Positions 24,456 to 37,165 of a stretch of 64,000 bases of DNA are shown piece after piece. Numbering within the stretch: position 1 is the first letter of the stretch; every line of letters starts with the position of its first letter. The notes under the pieces are model-generated. The model made no database searches. It saw only the letters and a list, made by a program, of their open reading frames with translations, and was not told where the DNA came from. Where the stretch lies: positions 42,110,690-42,174,689 of the forward strand of contig RSEF01000005.1 in NCBI GenBank assembly GCA_003993805.1, written 5' to 3'. Source of the stretch: Himantopus leucocephalus. Its lineage: Eukaryota; Chordata; Aves; Charadriiformes; Recurvirostridae. The position numbers and the translations under genes were made by a program.

Positions 24456-25379
24456 ACATCATCTGGTCATCCGATTAGTTCTTTTTGAATACTGGCACAG
24501 ACAGACACAGCATGGTTGTGTATGACCTCAGTATGATGCAGGGACAAAGATGATGCTTAGTCAACAGGAAACTCTTCAGCATGTTGTTTGCTTCACAGAG
24601 CCATACTTAAGGGCAGAAAGACTGTGTGGATGCCCTCCTTTATATTTCAGGCCACAGAATTACACTTTGAGCACAACGGTAATGAGTTAAAATGGCTCTT
24701 TCATTAAGGCATTGCATAGGTGCTGAGGACACGCAAACCAAAAAATATCCTTGCTAGTCTTTCCAATATTCAGTCATTCTTCTATTGAAAGAAATGTACC
24801 TTATTTTTAATATAAACTACACTAGCAGTTCTAATACAAACTGCTTTAGCTTCCAGATGTTGGTTCCTGTTGCTGTAAAAGGGTCCTCTGACCATGGTGG
24901 GGAAAAAAGTGCACCTGGCATTTTTTTCTCCATGAAGGTACTTCTGCACTAAGTCACTTCTCAATGTTCTTGCTACTAAACAAACTGAGGTCTATTTGCT
25001 CATTCCAAGTCATCTTAGTTCCTCTACTGTGCTCTCTTAAGTTTTTCTACCTTCCTTTAAAAACTCTATACTAGAGCTATATGCTATATACTACTAGCAG
25101 TCTGTCAGTGCCCTACACGTAGGTTAAAAGTCACTCCCACTTCCTGCCCCTGTGATCAGCTCTAAGGAATGCAATAGCCTTTTCTCAATATATAGCTACA
25201 GAACGGAGGACTGCAAGGTACAGTACTTGCTCCCAAGTGTATTACTTTGTATATGAATGCTAATCCATGGTTTTTTAGAATTAGCTTTCGTCATGATGCT
25301 AATCACTTTATATAAAGTTTTTCTCATTATTTGTTACCCTATCTTGTGACATTGCAAAACTTAAAACTCAGCTATGGTT

Positions 25380-25800
25380 TATAGTTACTTCCAAATCATG
25401 GTCAAACCTGTTGAATAGCGTTGAACTTGATATCAGTTCTTGACAAATCCCCAAGACACACTCTCATTCAGTGATACTTCCCACAAATGATGCCTTTGAG
25501 CTCTCTTAGCTAACCAGTTCTTAATCCATTTAACAGGCACTTTACTGATATTGTGCAATACTAAAATTTTAGCAAGACTATCATGCAGTACCAAGTCAAA
25601 TGCTTTATGAAAGTATAAATACATCACATCTACACAATTGCCTTTAACAATCCATTCTTTGAGATTACATTCTTGAGATCAAGTTTGTTTGACAAGACCT
25701 AGTTTCCATAAAGCTATGTCGACTGGCATTAATTATATCCCTATTCTTTAGCAACTGACTTCCATATCAGATTTTCCATTATTCCCTTGTTCTTTTTTGA
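25380..25800 (-). mobile_element. Ancient CR1/L3-like LINE fragment, RT domain
   Basis: The minus strand encodes recognisable reverse-transcriptase pieces in order. First is a segment like SRHSFMETRSCQTNLIS (about 25730-25670), then MYLYFHKAFDLVLHDSLAK (the motif A region, about 25625-25565), then KWIKNWLAKRAQRHH, then a decayed LFNRFDHDLE (about 25422-25388). The expected YLDF of motif A reads YLYF, so a key acidic position is lost. Frameshifts and stops interrupt the reading. It is older than the two CR1 copies near 52 and 56 kb and is certainly inactive. Confidence 0.75.
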
Positions 25801-28330
25801 CTTCTGGCATACAAAGGCAGGCCAGGATGCAGTCATAGTATGGTTGGGAATGGGAGATTTGCAAGAGAAGAGATGTGTAGTGATGTAGTCACTCCCGAAG
25901 GCACCCCCAAACAGTAGTAATAGGAAATTACAGCCCTCCTAGCTGGCTTCCATTCCATATCCAGGGTGAATCTTCTCCAGGTGATCTCACAGTCCTTGAA
26001 ATAGAGAAGAAATCCCCAAATGGAAAAAAAGCTAATATCAGTAATTCAGGGATTTACTAAGACCCTTGACTTGCTCATTTAAAAGGGCTTTCTCATTTTG
26101 GATGTTGTTTAACACTCCCTTGTGGTAACTAATGGACTGGAAAGGCCAATGGATCCTCATGTGATACACAAGCACATTGTCCTTTTCAGATATAGGGCAA
26201 AAACATTTTTTGCATGTGTCAGGTTCTGCAGAGGTTAAATACACTACAAAAGACTCAGCAGGATTTTTGTCCAGCATGTACAGCTTTGGAAGTCACTTCC
26301 CACAGTGGGTTAGATTATGTGATCTTCTACAAACAGAGAAGCCTGCCCATAAGAGATTTAATTGGTTTCATAAAAAAAAGTAAAGGTGAAAATCACAGAG
26401 CCAGAGAGCTGAAAAGGAATTTCAGCTCTGAAGCTCTGTAAAACCTTTAAAGTTTTAAGCCAGCAAACAGGAGTTGATAAACTAGTATAACTTTGCAACA
26501 ATCATGTAACCCAGTTCTGTGCCTTGGGACCCCCATCAGTCAGTTCAGGACTTAAGACTCTGAACCAGCTTACAGGACAGTGGGACATTTTAAAATACAG
26601 CTAAATACTTTGGGGTGCTCTGAGAAAGATACTACAAGACTGCAGGGTATTGGGGTTCATGCGCCAGGCAGCCAAAGAGTTTGCTGCCAGATTCATGCCC
26701 TGAACACAGACCTATACTCTGGACTCTAACCTCTTACCACGTTTCTCAATTTCCTGGTTTCAAGGGGGCCTCAAAACTATTAAAACTGGTGTCATCAGGT
26801 GGCACCTGTAGGAAGCCTGAAGCCACAGCCTGCCCTTCCCACCTCTCAGGTCTGTCGTCTCTGCAGCTTTCGGCGGTTTCCTCAAGAGATAAAGGAATTC
26901 AGGATCTCTATCAAAACAGGACTGCTCTGCTGCAGCCAAATACTCAGCATTTTTATGTCCATCTGTTACTCTATGGCGATACAGCAAGGGTTCAGGAACA
27001 AAACCTTCCATTGAGGCAGAAAGCAAGACAAATAGTGGGAGGGCTACTCTGACAAGTTACAGAAGTCATTTGCAATCTTGCTTGAGTTAGCAACTTCTCT
27101 GTAAGCATCTATGAGTACTTGCTCAAAATAACCATAACTGCCGAGCCTCTTTCTCACTAACATGCCAGCTATTTTTTACACTCTCCACTACTGTCCAGGG
27201 GTGTGCTTTTTCCCAGGTGCCTCCAGACTCCCTCATGAATCACAGAGCAGCTTGGAACTGAGAAGCCAAAGAGTATACAGGGCTAAAGCCAGCCCTCAGC
27301 TTAGTCCTTTCCCCGGCACAAGCAGGAAGGCCAGTGTTCCGAGCTGCACTGCCTGGCCTGAAGACAGAGCATCAGTTATGGAGCCTAAGCACCCAACATT
27401 TTTTTCATGCAATGAAAAGCCCTTTTATCAATACATTTTATGTCAGCTTGTCTTCTACATACCCTCCCTCTGGTGTGAAGCGAAGGCCTAATCAGTTCCC
27501 TACCTCCGTTACACAAAGGATCAAACCGTATTCAAGGACTCCCTTGCAACCTTGCCTAACATGACCATCCACCTCATCCTGCCTTGCCTTGGAGCTCGCT
27601 GCTGTAGGCTAAGCTGACGGCAGCAGGCAGACTAGGGCTTCCCTGCGTCTCTATTTAGTGAAATGGTGGCCTTCAATGGAGGCAAATGACGAGACAGCGA
27701 TTTTCAAAGGTCTTTACTGCACCTTTCAGTGTGTGCTGGTCCCCAGAGTCACCAACATTCATTTATTCTGTTAAATTTGTTCTGTTAAATTCAGACCGAG
27801 TGCAGAATCAGGCTCTCCTGACCATCTTCTTGTAAAGCCACAGGAGTGACACAGGCCAGACTCATATCAGCAACTGGCCCATATATTCCTATGAGTCTGT
27901 GTAATGATCGACCTGGAATAGTTGTGTAGTTGTTTCACCCCCTTGAGAGCCTGGACTGCTCTTCACTGAGTGTCTGCCATTCTCAGATGAAAAGGAAGAT
28001 AGTTTAAAGACGTGACTTTGACAGGCTCTTCCAGATTTCTGAAGAATTTTTATATGTGGCATTAAAACAAGTATGCATAAAAGAAACTGGCAGGAGGCTG
28101 TGTACCCTGAGGGACGATGGTGACAGAGGGCAGCACTGAAGTACTGTGTGGGGCGGCAAGGAAGACACTCTATGTCATTCAGTTTCTTGCCTCTCTGCTG
28201 CCAGGTAAGTAACCAAATACAGATGAAAGGCTGCAGCCAGAGTCTGCAGCACTCCTGTACCCCGGGGTCGAGGGCTGCGACATGACGCTGCAGGGAGCAG
28301 GGCAGCATGAGCAGGCGCTGACCCACTCTC
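25801..28330. other. Non-coding stretch upstream of the CpG island
   Basis: About 2.5 kb without recognisable genes. It includes a 14-bp-period tandem pair at 27766-27793 (TTCTGTTAAATT repeated) and an isolated consensus donor-like CAG|GTAAGT at 28202-28210 on the plus strand. No exon can be tied to that donor. Confidence 0.45.
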
Positions 28331-28794
28331 CCAGAAGGTGACAAACCCCCAGCGCCTGGGCCATCAGTAGCTCCCGATGTTCCCTTCCACCAGCCCTGCC
28401 TCTAACCCGCCTCTCAGCAGGGAAACTGAAGCTCCACCTGGGGACGGTCACTGGGGGAAGGTCCTTGTCGTGTGTCGTGTGTCCCCCCCCCCGCTTCCCG
28501 CAGCTCTCCCGGGGAGGCGCAGCAGCCGGACCGCAGGGGCCGGGCCCGCCGGGCGAGCGTGGCGAGCGGCACAGCCGGTCCCTCCCGCCCCGCCGAGCCC
28601 CGCCAACCGTGGGGTTTTGGTGCCCCTCTGTGGCCACGGCCTTGAACAGCAGGATCCAGCCTGCCCGCCCGGCCGGGGCGAGCGATTTTGGCCCCGAGTT
28701 GCCCGTTAGAACAACCGTTTTGGACCCTCTCCGAAGAGCTTTAGAGAAAGGGGGACCTCCCGCTTCTCCTCACGAGCAGACGTAGTACAGAGCT
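28331..28794 (+). promoter_or_regulatory. CpG island, candidate TATA-less promoter and first exon
   Basis: An abrupt GC-rich block in otherwise AT-leaning DNA. I count about 32 CpGs in the 300 bases 28441-28740, close to the number expected from base composition, so CpG depletion is essentially absent. GC-box-like CCCCGCC elements occur at about 28584-28603, there is no TATA box, and a C10 run lies near 28483. A consensus splice donor follows at 28795, so a plus-strand first exon ending at 28794 is plausible. The long frames on both strands reflect the GC-rich composition and show no domain. It could be the promoter of a non-coding RNA, an alternative promoter of a gene outside the window, or an orphan island. 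Confidence 0.65.
28621..28636 (-). promoter_or_regulatory. CTCF-like site in the CpG island
   Basis: TGCCCCTCTGTGGCCA on the plus strand corresponds to TGGCCACAGAGGGGCA on the minus strand. That matches the flanks and G run of the CTCF consensus but differs at several central positions. The location inside a CpG island is compatible with CTCF, yet the match is partial. Confidence 0.3.
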
Positions 28795-28800
28795 GTAAGT
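28795..28800 (+). other. Consensus splice donor after the CpG island
   Basis: The sequence GAGCT|GTAAGT gives the full GTAAGT donor hexamer, with a non-ideal exon end. It lies immediately downstream of the CpG island, where the end of a first exon would be expected. No matching downstream exon could be identified. Confidence 0.35.
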
Positions 28801-28923
28801 CTGCTCTGTTTCTGAGCACAGGCGAGAGTAAAAATGGCAATAAAGAATATTTGTTATTTAGGAGAAAAGGCTTCAACAACTCTGTCTTTTATGAAGGGTG
28901 ATGAAAGCTCCCTGTCTCTGCGC

Positions 28924-28943
28924 GACTCCTCCAAAGAGGAGTC
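28924..28943. other. Short perfect hairpin
   Basis: An 8-bp perfect stem (GACTCCTC / GAGGAGTC) with a four-base CAAA loop on the shore of the CpG island. It is too short to call as a terminator or RNA gene. Confidence 0.6.
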
Positions 28944-31900
28944 CTCCCGCAGGAAACGCAGCAAAGGAAGCAGCTCGTTCCCTGGGAGCGGGGAGTGAGG
29001 GGAGAACATATTTTTGTGAATGGGAGGCATTTATTCGTCAGAAAAAGAGCAAGAGCCACCAGCCTGATTTCCTTCAAACCCCTCTTTAAACACACGTAGG
29101 GGAAAAACTTAAGAGAAAGCAGTACGTACTCATAAATTTTGCTGACTGAAAAGTGCTCCAGGCATTAAATAGACAATTCAAAGGGAGTTGGGGGAAAAAA
29201 AAAGACACCAGTCATACACACTCACTGGAGGTACACAGCCTGGTAGCAGTACGACACTGTCTGGACAAAAGTGGAGCACATAAGGAAGGAAGAGCGGGGC
29301 CACAGTACAACGTAGGCACCCCATGTATGGGGGTACAGACATTCTAGTGTGAAGCAGAGGGACAACCATCTGTCTGCTGGGATTACTCTATGCATATTCG
29401 CTGCTGGGACATGCTGCCAAAACAACTGTTTGGCAGAACGGATTTATGAAGAGAGAAAATAAAGCTAAATTCAGCTAGTTGAATTATGACAATGCAAGAG
29501 GACGACCTGGCAGGTGACACAAAGCAAAAGAGAATGCAGGCTGCATATTAAGAAAACCTGAGCAGGCTCTCTCCCTTGGTATGAATCAGTTTAATCCCCT
29601 TTATGAATAGCTGAAGATAAAGAGACACTGGAGAAAACAGTCCTAGGCTGGTATTATAAGCCAGGGTTTTGCAAGTTTTGTACCATTTATTACCTGAACC
29701 CCTGCCCCCTAATTCTAATCTAATTTTTGGGCAAACCAAGACTTTTAATGTGCAATGGGCTTCCTAAGTCTATTCTCATGCTCTGCAGGGGAGGGGGAAA
29801 AAAAAAAAGGCAGAATTAGCTTAGAAGAAAACACACTCAGCTCCAGGCAGAAGGAATATAATGAAATTATGAACACCTGCCTTCCAGCAATAGTAGGATG
29901 GAGATTACATTTTTACTATTTTCAGACTAATACGTATACATGCGGCTTACTCTGTACTTGCTCCTTTCATCAACCAACAGCCACTGCTGCCGTCATAGGA
30001 CATATAGAATAAGCTACCAATATCAGCAGTTTAAACTTATGTCAGACTGTAAACTAGAGCAGCTGAAGTGCAGAAGCATATTCCCTTTTGTTTTTTAAAA
30101 ATAATTTGTTTAAAAATCAACTTGAAAAGAGCAAGCAGTACAGGTTCTCAGTTGGCACTTTAAGTCAAATGACTAAATCCATATAACCCACTGTCCAAAC
30201 TTCTAGATTCATGGCTTTTTAAAACAAGAACCTTACTTTGACAACAGAAGCCTTTTTTCTTAGTACAGGGAGATGTTTTCGTTTATTGAACTAGTTCAGT
30301 TCAAAGACTTGTTCACTGAAAGCTGAGAAATCAACTGGGAGTTGAAAAACCAGGAAAGCTCATTTTTCTTCTATAAAGCATTACGAAAAATAAGATGTGA
30401 GAGTGTAAATTAAGCTAGTTTAAAATACTGAAAGACATGAGCAAACAGAAACAATCTGTTCAATTCCCTGAGTATAGATGGATTTTGTAGATTTTTATTT
30501 CAGTAAAAATTATTTTCTTAAGCTTTAAATAAAACTATCTTCAACAGTCTGGATAGATAACTAATAAAAAAAATGTAAAGCTATTTGTGCGTTGTAATTG
30601 AATTCCAATTTTAATCCAATTAGATCTTGATAAAAATGAACCCATGATTTTCAAGTATAATAAAATGCAAAAATTAGGATCCTAAATGTGTACACATTAA
30701 ACTACATCATTGCTTGATTCAAAGTGGTACAGGTATATTATATCCTCTTGGTCAGGAGTAGCATCATACTTAGCATACCAGCCTGTATGTATTTGCCAAA
30801 AAGAGGGCAATGGTGAACACCAAAATAAAATTAGTTTTTCCTTAGCAATTTAAAATGTAAAATTGCATGACAAGATTAAAATAGATTAAAGATCACATTT
30901 CCTGTTTCTCAGTTTAAGTCTTCAATCTGAATCCCTATACCCTTGCAAACTCTTGGAGTGGAAATAAAATTGGACAAAGAAATTGGATTTTAGCTAAATT
31001 TGTTTATCCAAAGAATAAGAGAATGAATCTGATGGATTACGTTAATCTTCCAGGAGTTACTTTGTGCTCAACAGTGAGAAAATTCTTGATTTGCAATGGA
31101 TTTTCAAACTCCCCCTCAGGAAAACAGAAGCTTAGTAAGAAAAGCAAATACAGAGGCCATTTCCTTTCCTTGCTCCAGACAACTGAGAAATCTTAGTAAG
31201 TACCAACATTCGTCCTCATCCCTGGCACGTAGGAAAGACAAGGAAGTACTTCTTGGCCTTAGCACTATGCACACAAACACACTGGAAATTAAGCTTCTGC
31301 TACCTGATGAACTGATCTCCCAGACTACTACAGCTAAAAAGGATTCCTTGAAATTGGTTAAATGCACTTTTCAGATAGCTGCCATTTTAAAAGAAATCAT
31401 GTTATTGCTAAACATTAAAAATACCATCGTACAACTCAAAAAGAAGTGACTTTGATTAAACAAGGAAAGAAACCCATGGAGTACTGCATTTTTCAAATCA
31501 TACTGAAAATTTATAAACTATACACTTCTAAGACTAGAACAGGATAGAGAGAAGAACTTCCAGCTTCCAAAAATTTCTTGATTCTGAACCCTAAACTGTC
31601 AAATCTTTACTAGTCAACAGGCTAAGTGCTGCTATTTTTCCTCAGTTCAGGATTTATTATTTTAGATCATAATGAAAGGTTCAATACCTCCTTTACAACC
31701 AGATGGAAATATTACTTTCAAAGAATTGTTATTTTTGTGTCCAAACTGTTATCTGTTAGCAGAAGTAATTTTCATTTCTCCATAGACTCCAACAACAGTG
31801 AAAACACTTCCTAGCAAACATCCACCCTAAGAAAGGCAGGGGACTTTGAGAATCAATTTCAAGTAGTGGGCATCTAAGCACTGGAAGTTTGATTTTGTCT

Positions 31901-33754
31901 GAAGGCATCAATCTTTCTAGTTTACACATCTTGTTCCCTAGTGTGCTGTATCTGCTGTAGAGAAAAACCTGTGTTTTGAATCTGTTGAAATCAGCAAGCA
32001 GAAGTCCCATTATCTTCTTCAGGGCCTGCAGCCTATGCACTTTAAGACAGAGCACACAACACTGCCTTGTGCGATGCTGAGCACCCTGTCAGCACAAGGC
32101 CATAATCACAGAAATAATGGAAACCTCTCCTTGAGGTAGTTCTATGACAAGCGCATCAATGTGCTAGAGAAACAATATCATACCGTAGCTACTCTTCCGG
32201 CATACTGGATTTTATGTCATTCTTTGTCTGAGTTCATGACAACGAAGTGTTTAGTTGCATTGGTTTGTGCCAGGCATTATGGTGTCTCCAGCAGAAAGTA
32301 GCCCACCCTGGATTTCATCCCAGCTGTAACAACAGGTGCACATCTGCTCAGAAAATCAGGCAACTTCTTCTGAGCCTAGCAGATTCAAGAACTGACTTCA
32401 AGGGCCCAGGCTTGGGGGAGCACACTCAAAATTTTTTTACTGATGGAGATGCCCGATCAAAACAGTTTGGAGATGACTGCTCTATAAAAACAGACACCCA
32501 GTATCCCTCATTGGAGCCATTTACCTTTACTGCAGACTGAGTTTTTTGCCCTAGGGACCCATTTGTCCATATTACCTATGTGCAAACATGAGCCAATGCT
32601 TAACAAAAGCCTAAATACATTTGTTTGTGCTACTTTATTAGCAATTGCATTGAGAGTGCGATTGCTGGGAGCTCTTCCCTGTCTTTTCTGAAGGCTGATC
32701 TCATGTTATTAGTCTTTAAGACTTTTTTCTCTCTTTGATGTTTTGTCCAAGTGAGTTGAAAAACTGACTAGATGGAGTAATATCCTTGGCTAATATCATC
32801 CTCCTAATCTACTGAATAACCTACTGTTTCTTTCCCTTATAACCCTCTGACAGTATAAGAGGATTATTTTTCTCATGCTCTTTACCCCAATTCTGTATGT
32901 TTACAAGCCTCATCTTTTCACTACATGTTTCAGCAGCTCTTTCTTAATTTTAGGCTTAAAGACTGTGAGCAAATTGCTGTTGGACATTCTATGCTCCTTT
33001 GCACTCTCTTCTCTCAGGGGGTGATCGATCCATCCAGTCTTAATTCGACAGGTCTGTAGGATTCTCTTGACTCATTCACAGATAACTTAGTACTTCCTCC
33101 CACTATGTCATCACTAACTTTTTTTCAGTCCTCATATTTTCATTTCTCTCAACCAATTCCATTGGACTGATGACAGGAATATTGATGTGTCAAGGAAATT
33201 ACCCACAAAGAGTTTAAGAACAGTAGGGTTTGTCCTGTTGTACAAGCTGGAAGAGGTGCACCTACTCAAGAGAAATTTGTTGGCTATGATGAATTGGAAG
33301 TTCAAGAATTGACTTTGCATAATACAGTTAGATTTGTTGAAAGGCCAGAAAGCTTCAGCTATGGTCAGGCCTACTAACATTTTATTGGCTGCCTTTTGTG
33401 TGTGCTCTTCTGATTGATGTGCATTGCTGTTTCCCAGAAAGAACAGATACTCTCCTGGGGTCGTGGTTCTGGCTATAATCCGTTTTGGACACCTGCCAGC
33501 TGCTATATTAGGGGAATTTTGTCTCTGAGGGTTCGAGCAAGTGAACAGAACATGTATGACAACAAGAAATCATTTCTGTCCCTTATTACAATGAGGGAAT
33601 CATCAAAGATAGGGCAATCACTGCAAAAACCCTTCCTGGGACTGATTCAGGCAATTATATGGGGCTAGCACGGCCTTTCCTTAGGTCCTGGGAGGAGAAT
33701 ACAAAGTATAGCCAGCCTGTCATTTCACTGACCATACTTTCCTCTCTGAAACCA
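28944..33754. other. Non-coding stretch, AT-rich
   Basis: About 4.8 kb with no recognised gene or repeat. The segment 30540-30660 has paired TTGTAATTGAATT and CCAATTAGATC cores and might be a weak regulatory element. Frames at 31096-31449 on both strands show no domain. Confidence 0.45.
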
Positions 33755-33965
33755 AATCGATAATTACAGCTTGATTAAATGCATTTGCAAACTCCGTATT
33801 CAACTTGGGACATGACAGTATTCTCAGATGGCAACATCCCATGGAGAAAAATAAAAATCAATTGATATGACCTTTCTGGCCTCTATTAAGGACACTGCCT
33901 GGTTGCATTCTGCATTTTAAATTTAATTTTGCAATAAAGTTAATTTTTTAATGGCATTCCTTCTG
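33755..33965. promoter_or_regulatory. Candidate conserved non-coding element C
   Basis: Contains AAATCGATAATTAC (an AATCGAT Cut/Onecut-type core overlapping a TAATTA-like core) and GATTAAATGCATTTGCAAAC (octamer-like). It continues with AATCAATTGATATG and a long AT-rich tail, TTTAAATTTAATTTTGC. No coding frame or repeat matches. The enhancer-like texture is the only evidence. Confidence 0.35.
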
Positions 33966-36900
33966 AGACTATGGGGAATTAGGGGACTGCTTTGCTTATT
34001 GTCCCTTGGGAATCTCAGACTGAGCTGCCACGTTCTAAATCATTTCTCATAGTCAGGCCCTATTAATCACCCAGGGCTTTGCACAGCCAGGCATCGTATT
34101 CTCCATTGAGAATTCCATATATTTTTACAGAGCTGGAAGGATCTTCAAGTGCTTTGAAAACTATGTGACAAATCATCCTTTTTCTCATAGCAATCAACTC
34201 AGTTACATATAAACTATAATAGCTTTCAGAGTAAGGGTCAGTATCTTCTGTGGTTCTGCAGTGACTTGGGCCCATGTGGTTATGGCTCACCCCTGTCGCT
34301 TCACCTCCTATGTATGAGTAAGTAAATCAAAAGAATAACTAACACACACACGTTTCCACCTCACTGGATATGTATAACCCAACCGGAGGCAGGATGAGGA
34401 ATTAGCTTCCTCTTCTAAAAACAAGCAGGAAACACAGCTTTAAAAATTGTTTAAAACAGAGGTTGATAGGAATGGCAGCAAAGCAAAGGCTCCACAGATC
34501 CATTTCAGGACTCCAAGACAAGTCAGCATCCCTCACATCCTGCCATAAAAGACCCACCACCAAGCTCCCTGTCTGCCTTCTGCGCGCCCAACGCCAGCTC
34601 TCCTTGGAAGGCCATAACATGCAAAGGGGCCTTCCATACATTCTCTGCTTCTGGCCTTATAGGGCACAGATACTACTGAGCCTCAGGAGTGAGTTCACCC
34701 CATGACAGCAGCTGGTGAGATGTGGTGTGTACTTGATATAGTTACTGGCTGTACAACAGCCATATACAGCCATGTTAAGAAAAGGCTGTAGCTATGGCAG
34801 CACTACTAGGGAAGTAGAATGGCTTCACATGACCCCATATCTGCCCTTAGGTCTCGCCTCAGTGAGGAGAAAATCGCTTGAAACACCCATCACATACTTG
34901 AGAGGTAGAAACACTTCCTGATGATAATTTCTGCATTTCCTTGCCCAGATTTTCATTTTTCTTTTTGATGAGGAAAAAGAGAAGTATGAAAAAATACATC
35001 TCTTTCTGTTATGTTCTCTTACAGATGAAGTAGGATGGACCAATAGATAAATGGCAGTATTTCCTACTTGTTAGAAAAGTATAGGTTACCTTCATTACTG
35101 AGGGAATATCAGCTGGTGTCTGCTTTACAAGGTTGCTAGTTTAAAACGATCTGCAAGGATGCATCCTGCACATCAGACAGCAGGGACCAATCTCTCTGGC
35201 CTCTTTGACTTAGGAAAGGGGATGTCCAGTTCACTTCCTATGAAAGAGCTCAGTGCCTCTGTGCTGTCAGTAGGCTGAGAATGCAACACTAGGGAAATCA
35301 CGCAGCCTTACATGCCACACAATGAACGAAGGAAACCCCCAGTCTTAGGCAGACTAACACCTCTGGGGAACAGCAGAGCAGACCATTTAATACAGGCTTA
35401 TCACAGTGAATGCACACTTGGAAAGACGACAAACACTCAAGAGAGATCACAATTAAAACAAGCAATGCAAATTCTGTAAACATCTTCCGACTATCTGGAA
35501 ATCAGAAGGGCCAAGCAACAGGAGAATGAGTCTTCCATTTCTATCGGACAAGTTATTTCCAAGCAGGCTTGGAAGATAAGACAGTCCAAAGATCATGGAT
35601 GGGACTAAGTTTTATTTTCAGGTAACCAGCATCAACCTGATCAAAGGCATGAGCTTAGATGCCAGTGACTTCTCAACAACTACTGGGAGTCACCTCTACA
35701 TTAAATGAATAGGCAGATTTTAGCACAGAATCAGGAAGGAAGGCAGACAAAGTCCAAACATCCAGTGCAGTTAGCAGACTGCCAAGAGCCCAATGGGTCA
35801 TGCCAATTCCATCTCTCCATCGCTACAGATGGTATTTCTCTTGCTCAGGGCAGAAGTACAATGGCTGTGTAGTATATGCAGGGTAGGGTATGCAGGGGTT
35901 ATCATTCTCTGTTCCTGTAGCAAATGCATTAATAATACATTAAGTGGGTTTCAAGGCTCCATACTCTAGAGTCCTCCACGTGTGTTTAATTTATTTTAAG
36001 AGGGAAAATGCCACATCCTGAACAGTGTTGCAGTATGAAAAATTTGTTAAGTAATAGTATTCAACTCTAAAATCGTGTAGGAGTTCCCTCTCTGTTTGGG
36101 ATTCAATATCATTTCCATTGCCCTGTCTATAGAGGTCACCTCCTTGTTATCAGTTCCTGCTAATTAAAAGATTAGGAGATCAGGAAAGTCACCCTGAGGA
36201 ATCAGTTATTAGTAGCACTAACAACAGCTGGCGAAGTAGCAGACATGTGACTATATGTCCTAACCCCCTTCCCTTTACACAGCTTTCAAGTTTATCAGAA
36301 ACTGCAAGGGACTGGACCCAATACTTAGCATGATCCTTTTTAGTTCTACGGCCTATGAAACCATTTCCACTCTTCTGGTGAATTTGCTGCTAATAATGTT
36401 TCATAAAGAACTGCTTTCCATATGACTGGTGTATGCAAGCCCATGTTTCTGGTAACAACCCTCATGCCCACTAAAAAATGTATAATCTCAGTTCAATCGT
36501 CAGAGGCACATACACACGCACGATAAAGGCCACTTCTATCTAAGTGCCGAGTCACTGCTTAGCAGTAACACGTGACCCCATGACACTTTTTTTCTTTGCT
36601 TTTTCAAGGCAGCCATAGCTACTATATGTTTAGGCTTGCTGGCTTCAGTATCATGATGGCAATGTTGTCTGTTTGTTCCTAGTGCCACAAAAAGGACTTC
36701 ATGGACCTCTGATTGTTTCAATGCTTAGTGTTGGAGAAGTCCTGGCCTGCTGATGCTATTGCTTTTTCATACTGAACAGTGCCTCCCGTATCTAGCCTTG
36801 CAATTGTTCCATTGATGGTATCACAGTAGGCAGCAACAGCCAGGGTTTAGACATATATTAAGAGCTAGGACTCCCACGGCAAAGCTCAGACACTTGGAGC

Positions 36901-37049
36901 AATGAGTACCCCTTGCATTTATAGGCTGTTTAGTCATCTGAGGATATGAGCCTCGTCCTTTTCCTAACCAACTTTCCTTTCTGGATTTCCCAGTCACTTT
37001 GCCCAATTCAACATCCTACCCTGTGATTTTGTGAGCTTATTCCATGCAA
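33966..37049. other. Non-coding stretch, no clear feature
   Basis: About 3.1 kb. A weak MIR-like remnant is listed separately. Apart from that no gene, RNA or promoter signal is recognised. Confidence 0.45.
34125..34275 (+). mobile_element. Possible MIR-like SINE remnant
   Basis: GGATCTTCAAGTGCTTTGAAAA at the start resembles the GGATCTCAAAGCGCTTTACAAA segment of MIR-type repeats, and CAGTGACTTGGGCCCATG near the end resembles the GTGACTTGCCCAAGGTCA core. The region between is strongly decayed, so this is tentative. Confidence 0.33.
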
Positions 37050-37165
37050 AACAATAGCCCCCATGTTAAAGACTTCTCACGACATTAACCTTTCTTGAAA
37101 GTGCTTTGAGAGCCATGGATAATAAGTACTATGAATTGCAAAACACATTAAGTGTTTTGGAGTCA
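37050..37165 (-). mobile_element. MIR-type SINE 3' remnant (minus strand)
   Basis: The plus strand reads TTCTCACGACATTAA, then GAAAGTGCTTTGAGAGCC, then ATAAGTACTATGAATTGC. This follows the reverse-complement order of the end of MIR-type repeats: a TTGTGAGGATTAA region, the AAAGCGCTTTGAGATCC box, then a GTGCTATATAAGTGC-like end. Three landmarks in order make this one of the clearer old SINE remnants here. Confidence 0.5.

Larger units (their letters stand above)
23011..25379. other. Non-coding stretch with a palindrome and a TA microsatellite
   Basis: Mostly featureless. Two small items are listed separately: the inverted repeat at 23574-23588 and the TA-rich run near 24412-24455. No gene is supported. 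Confidence 0.5.

Noticed and set aside
28179..28785. Overlapping long frames on both strands of the CpG island
   Set aside because: GC-rich DNA has few stop codons. Products are proline/arginine/glycine-rich with no domain, so they are composition artefacts unless transcripts show otherwise.
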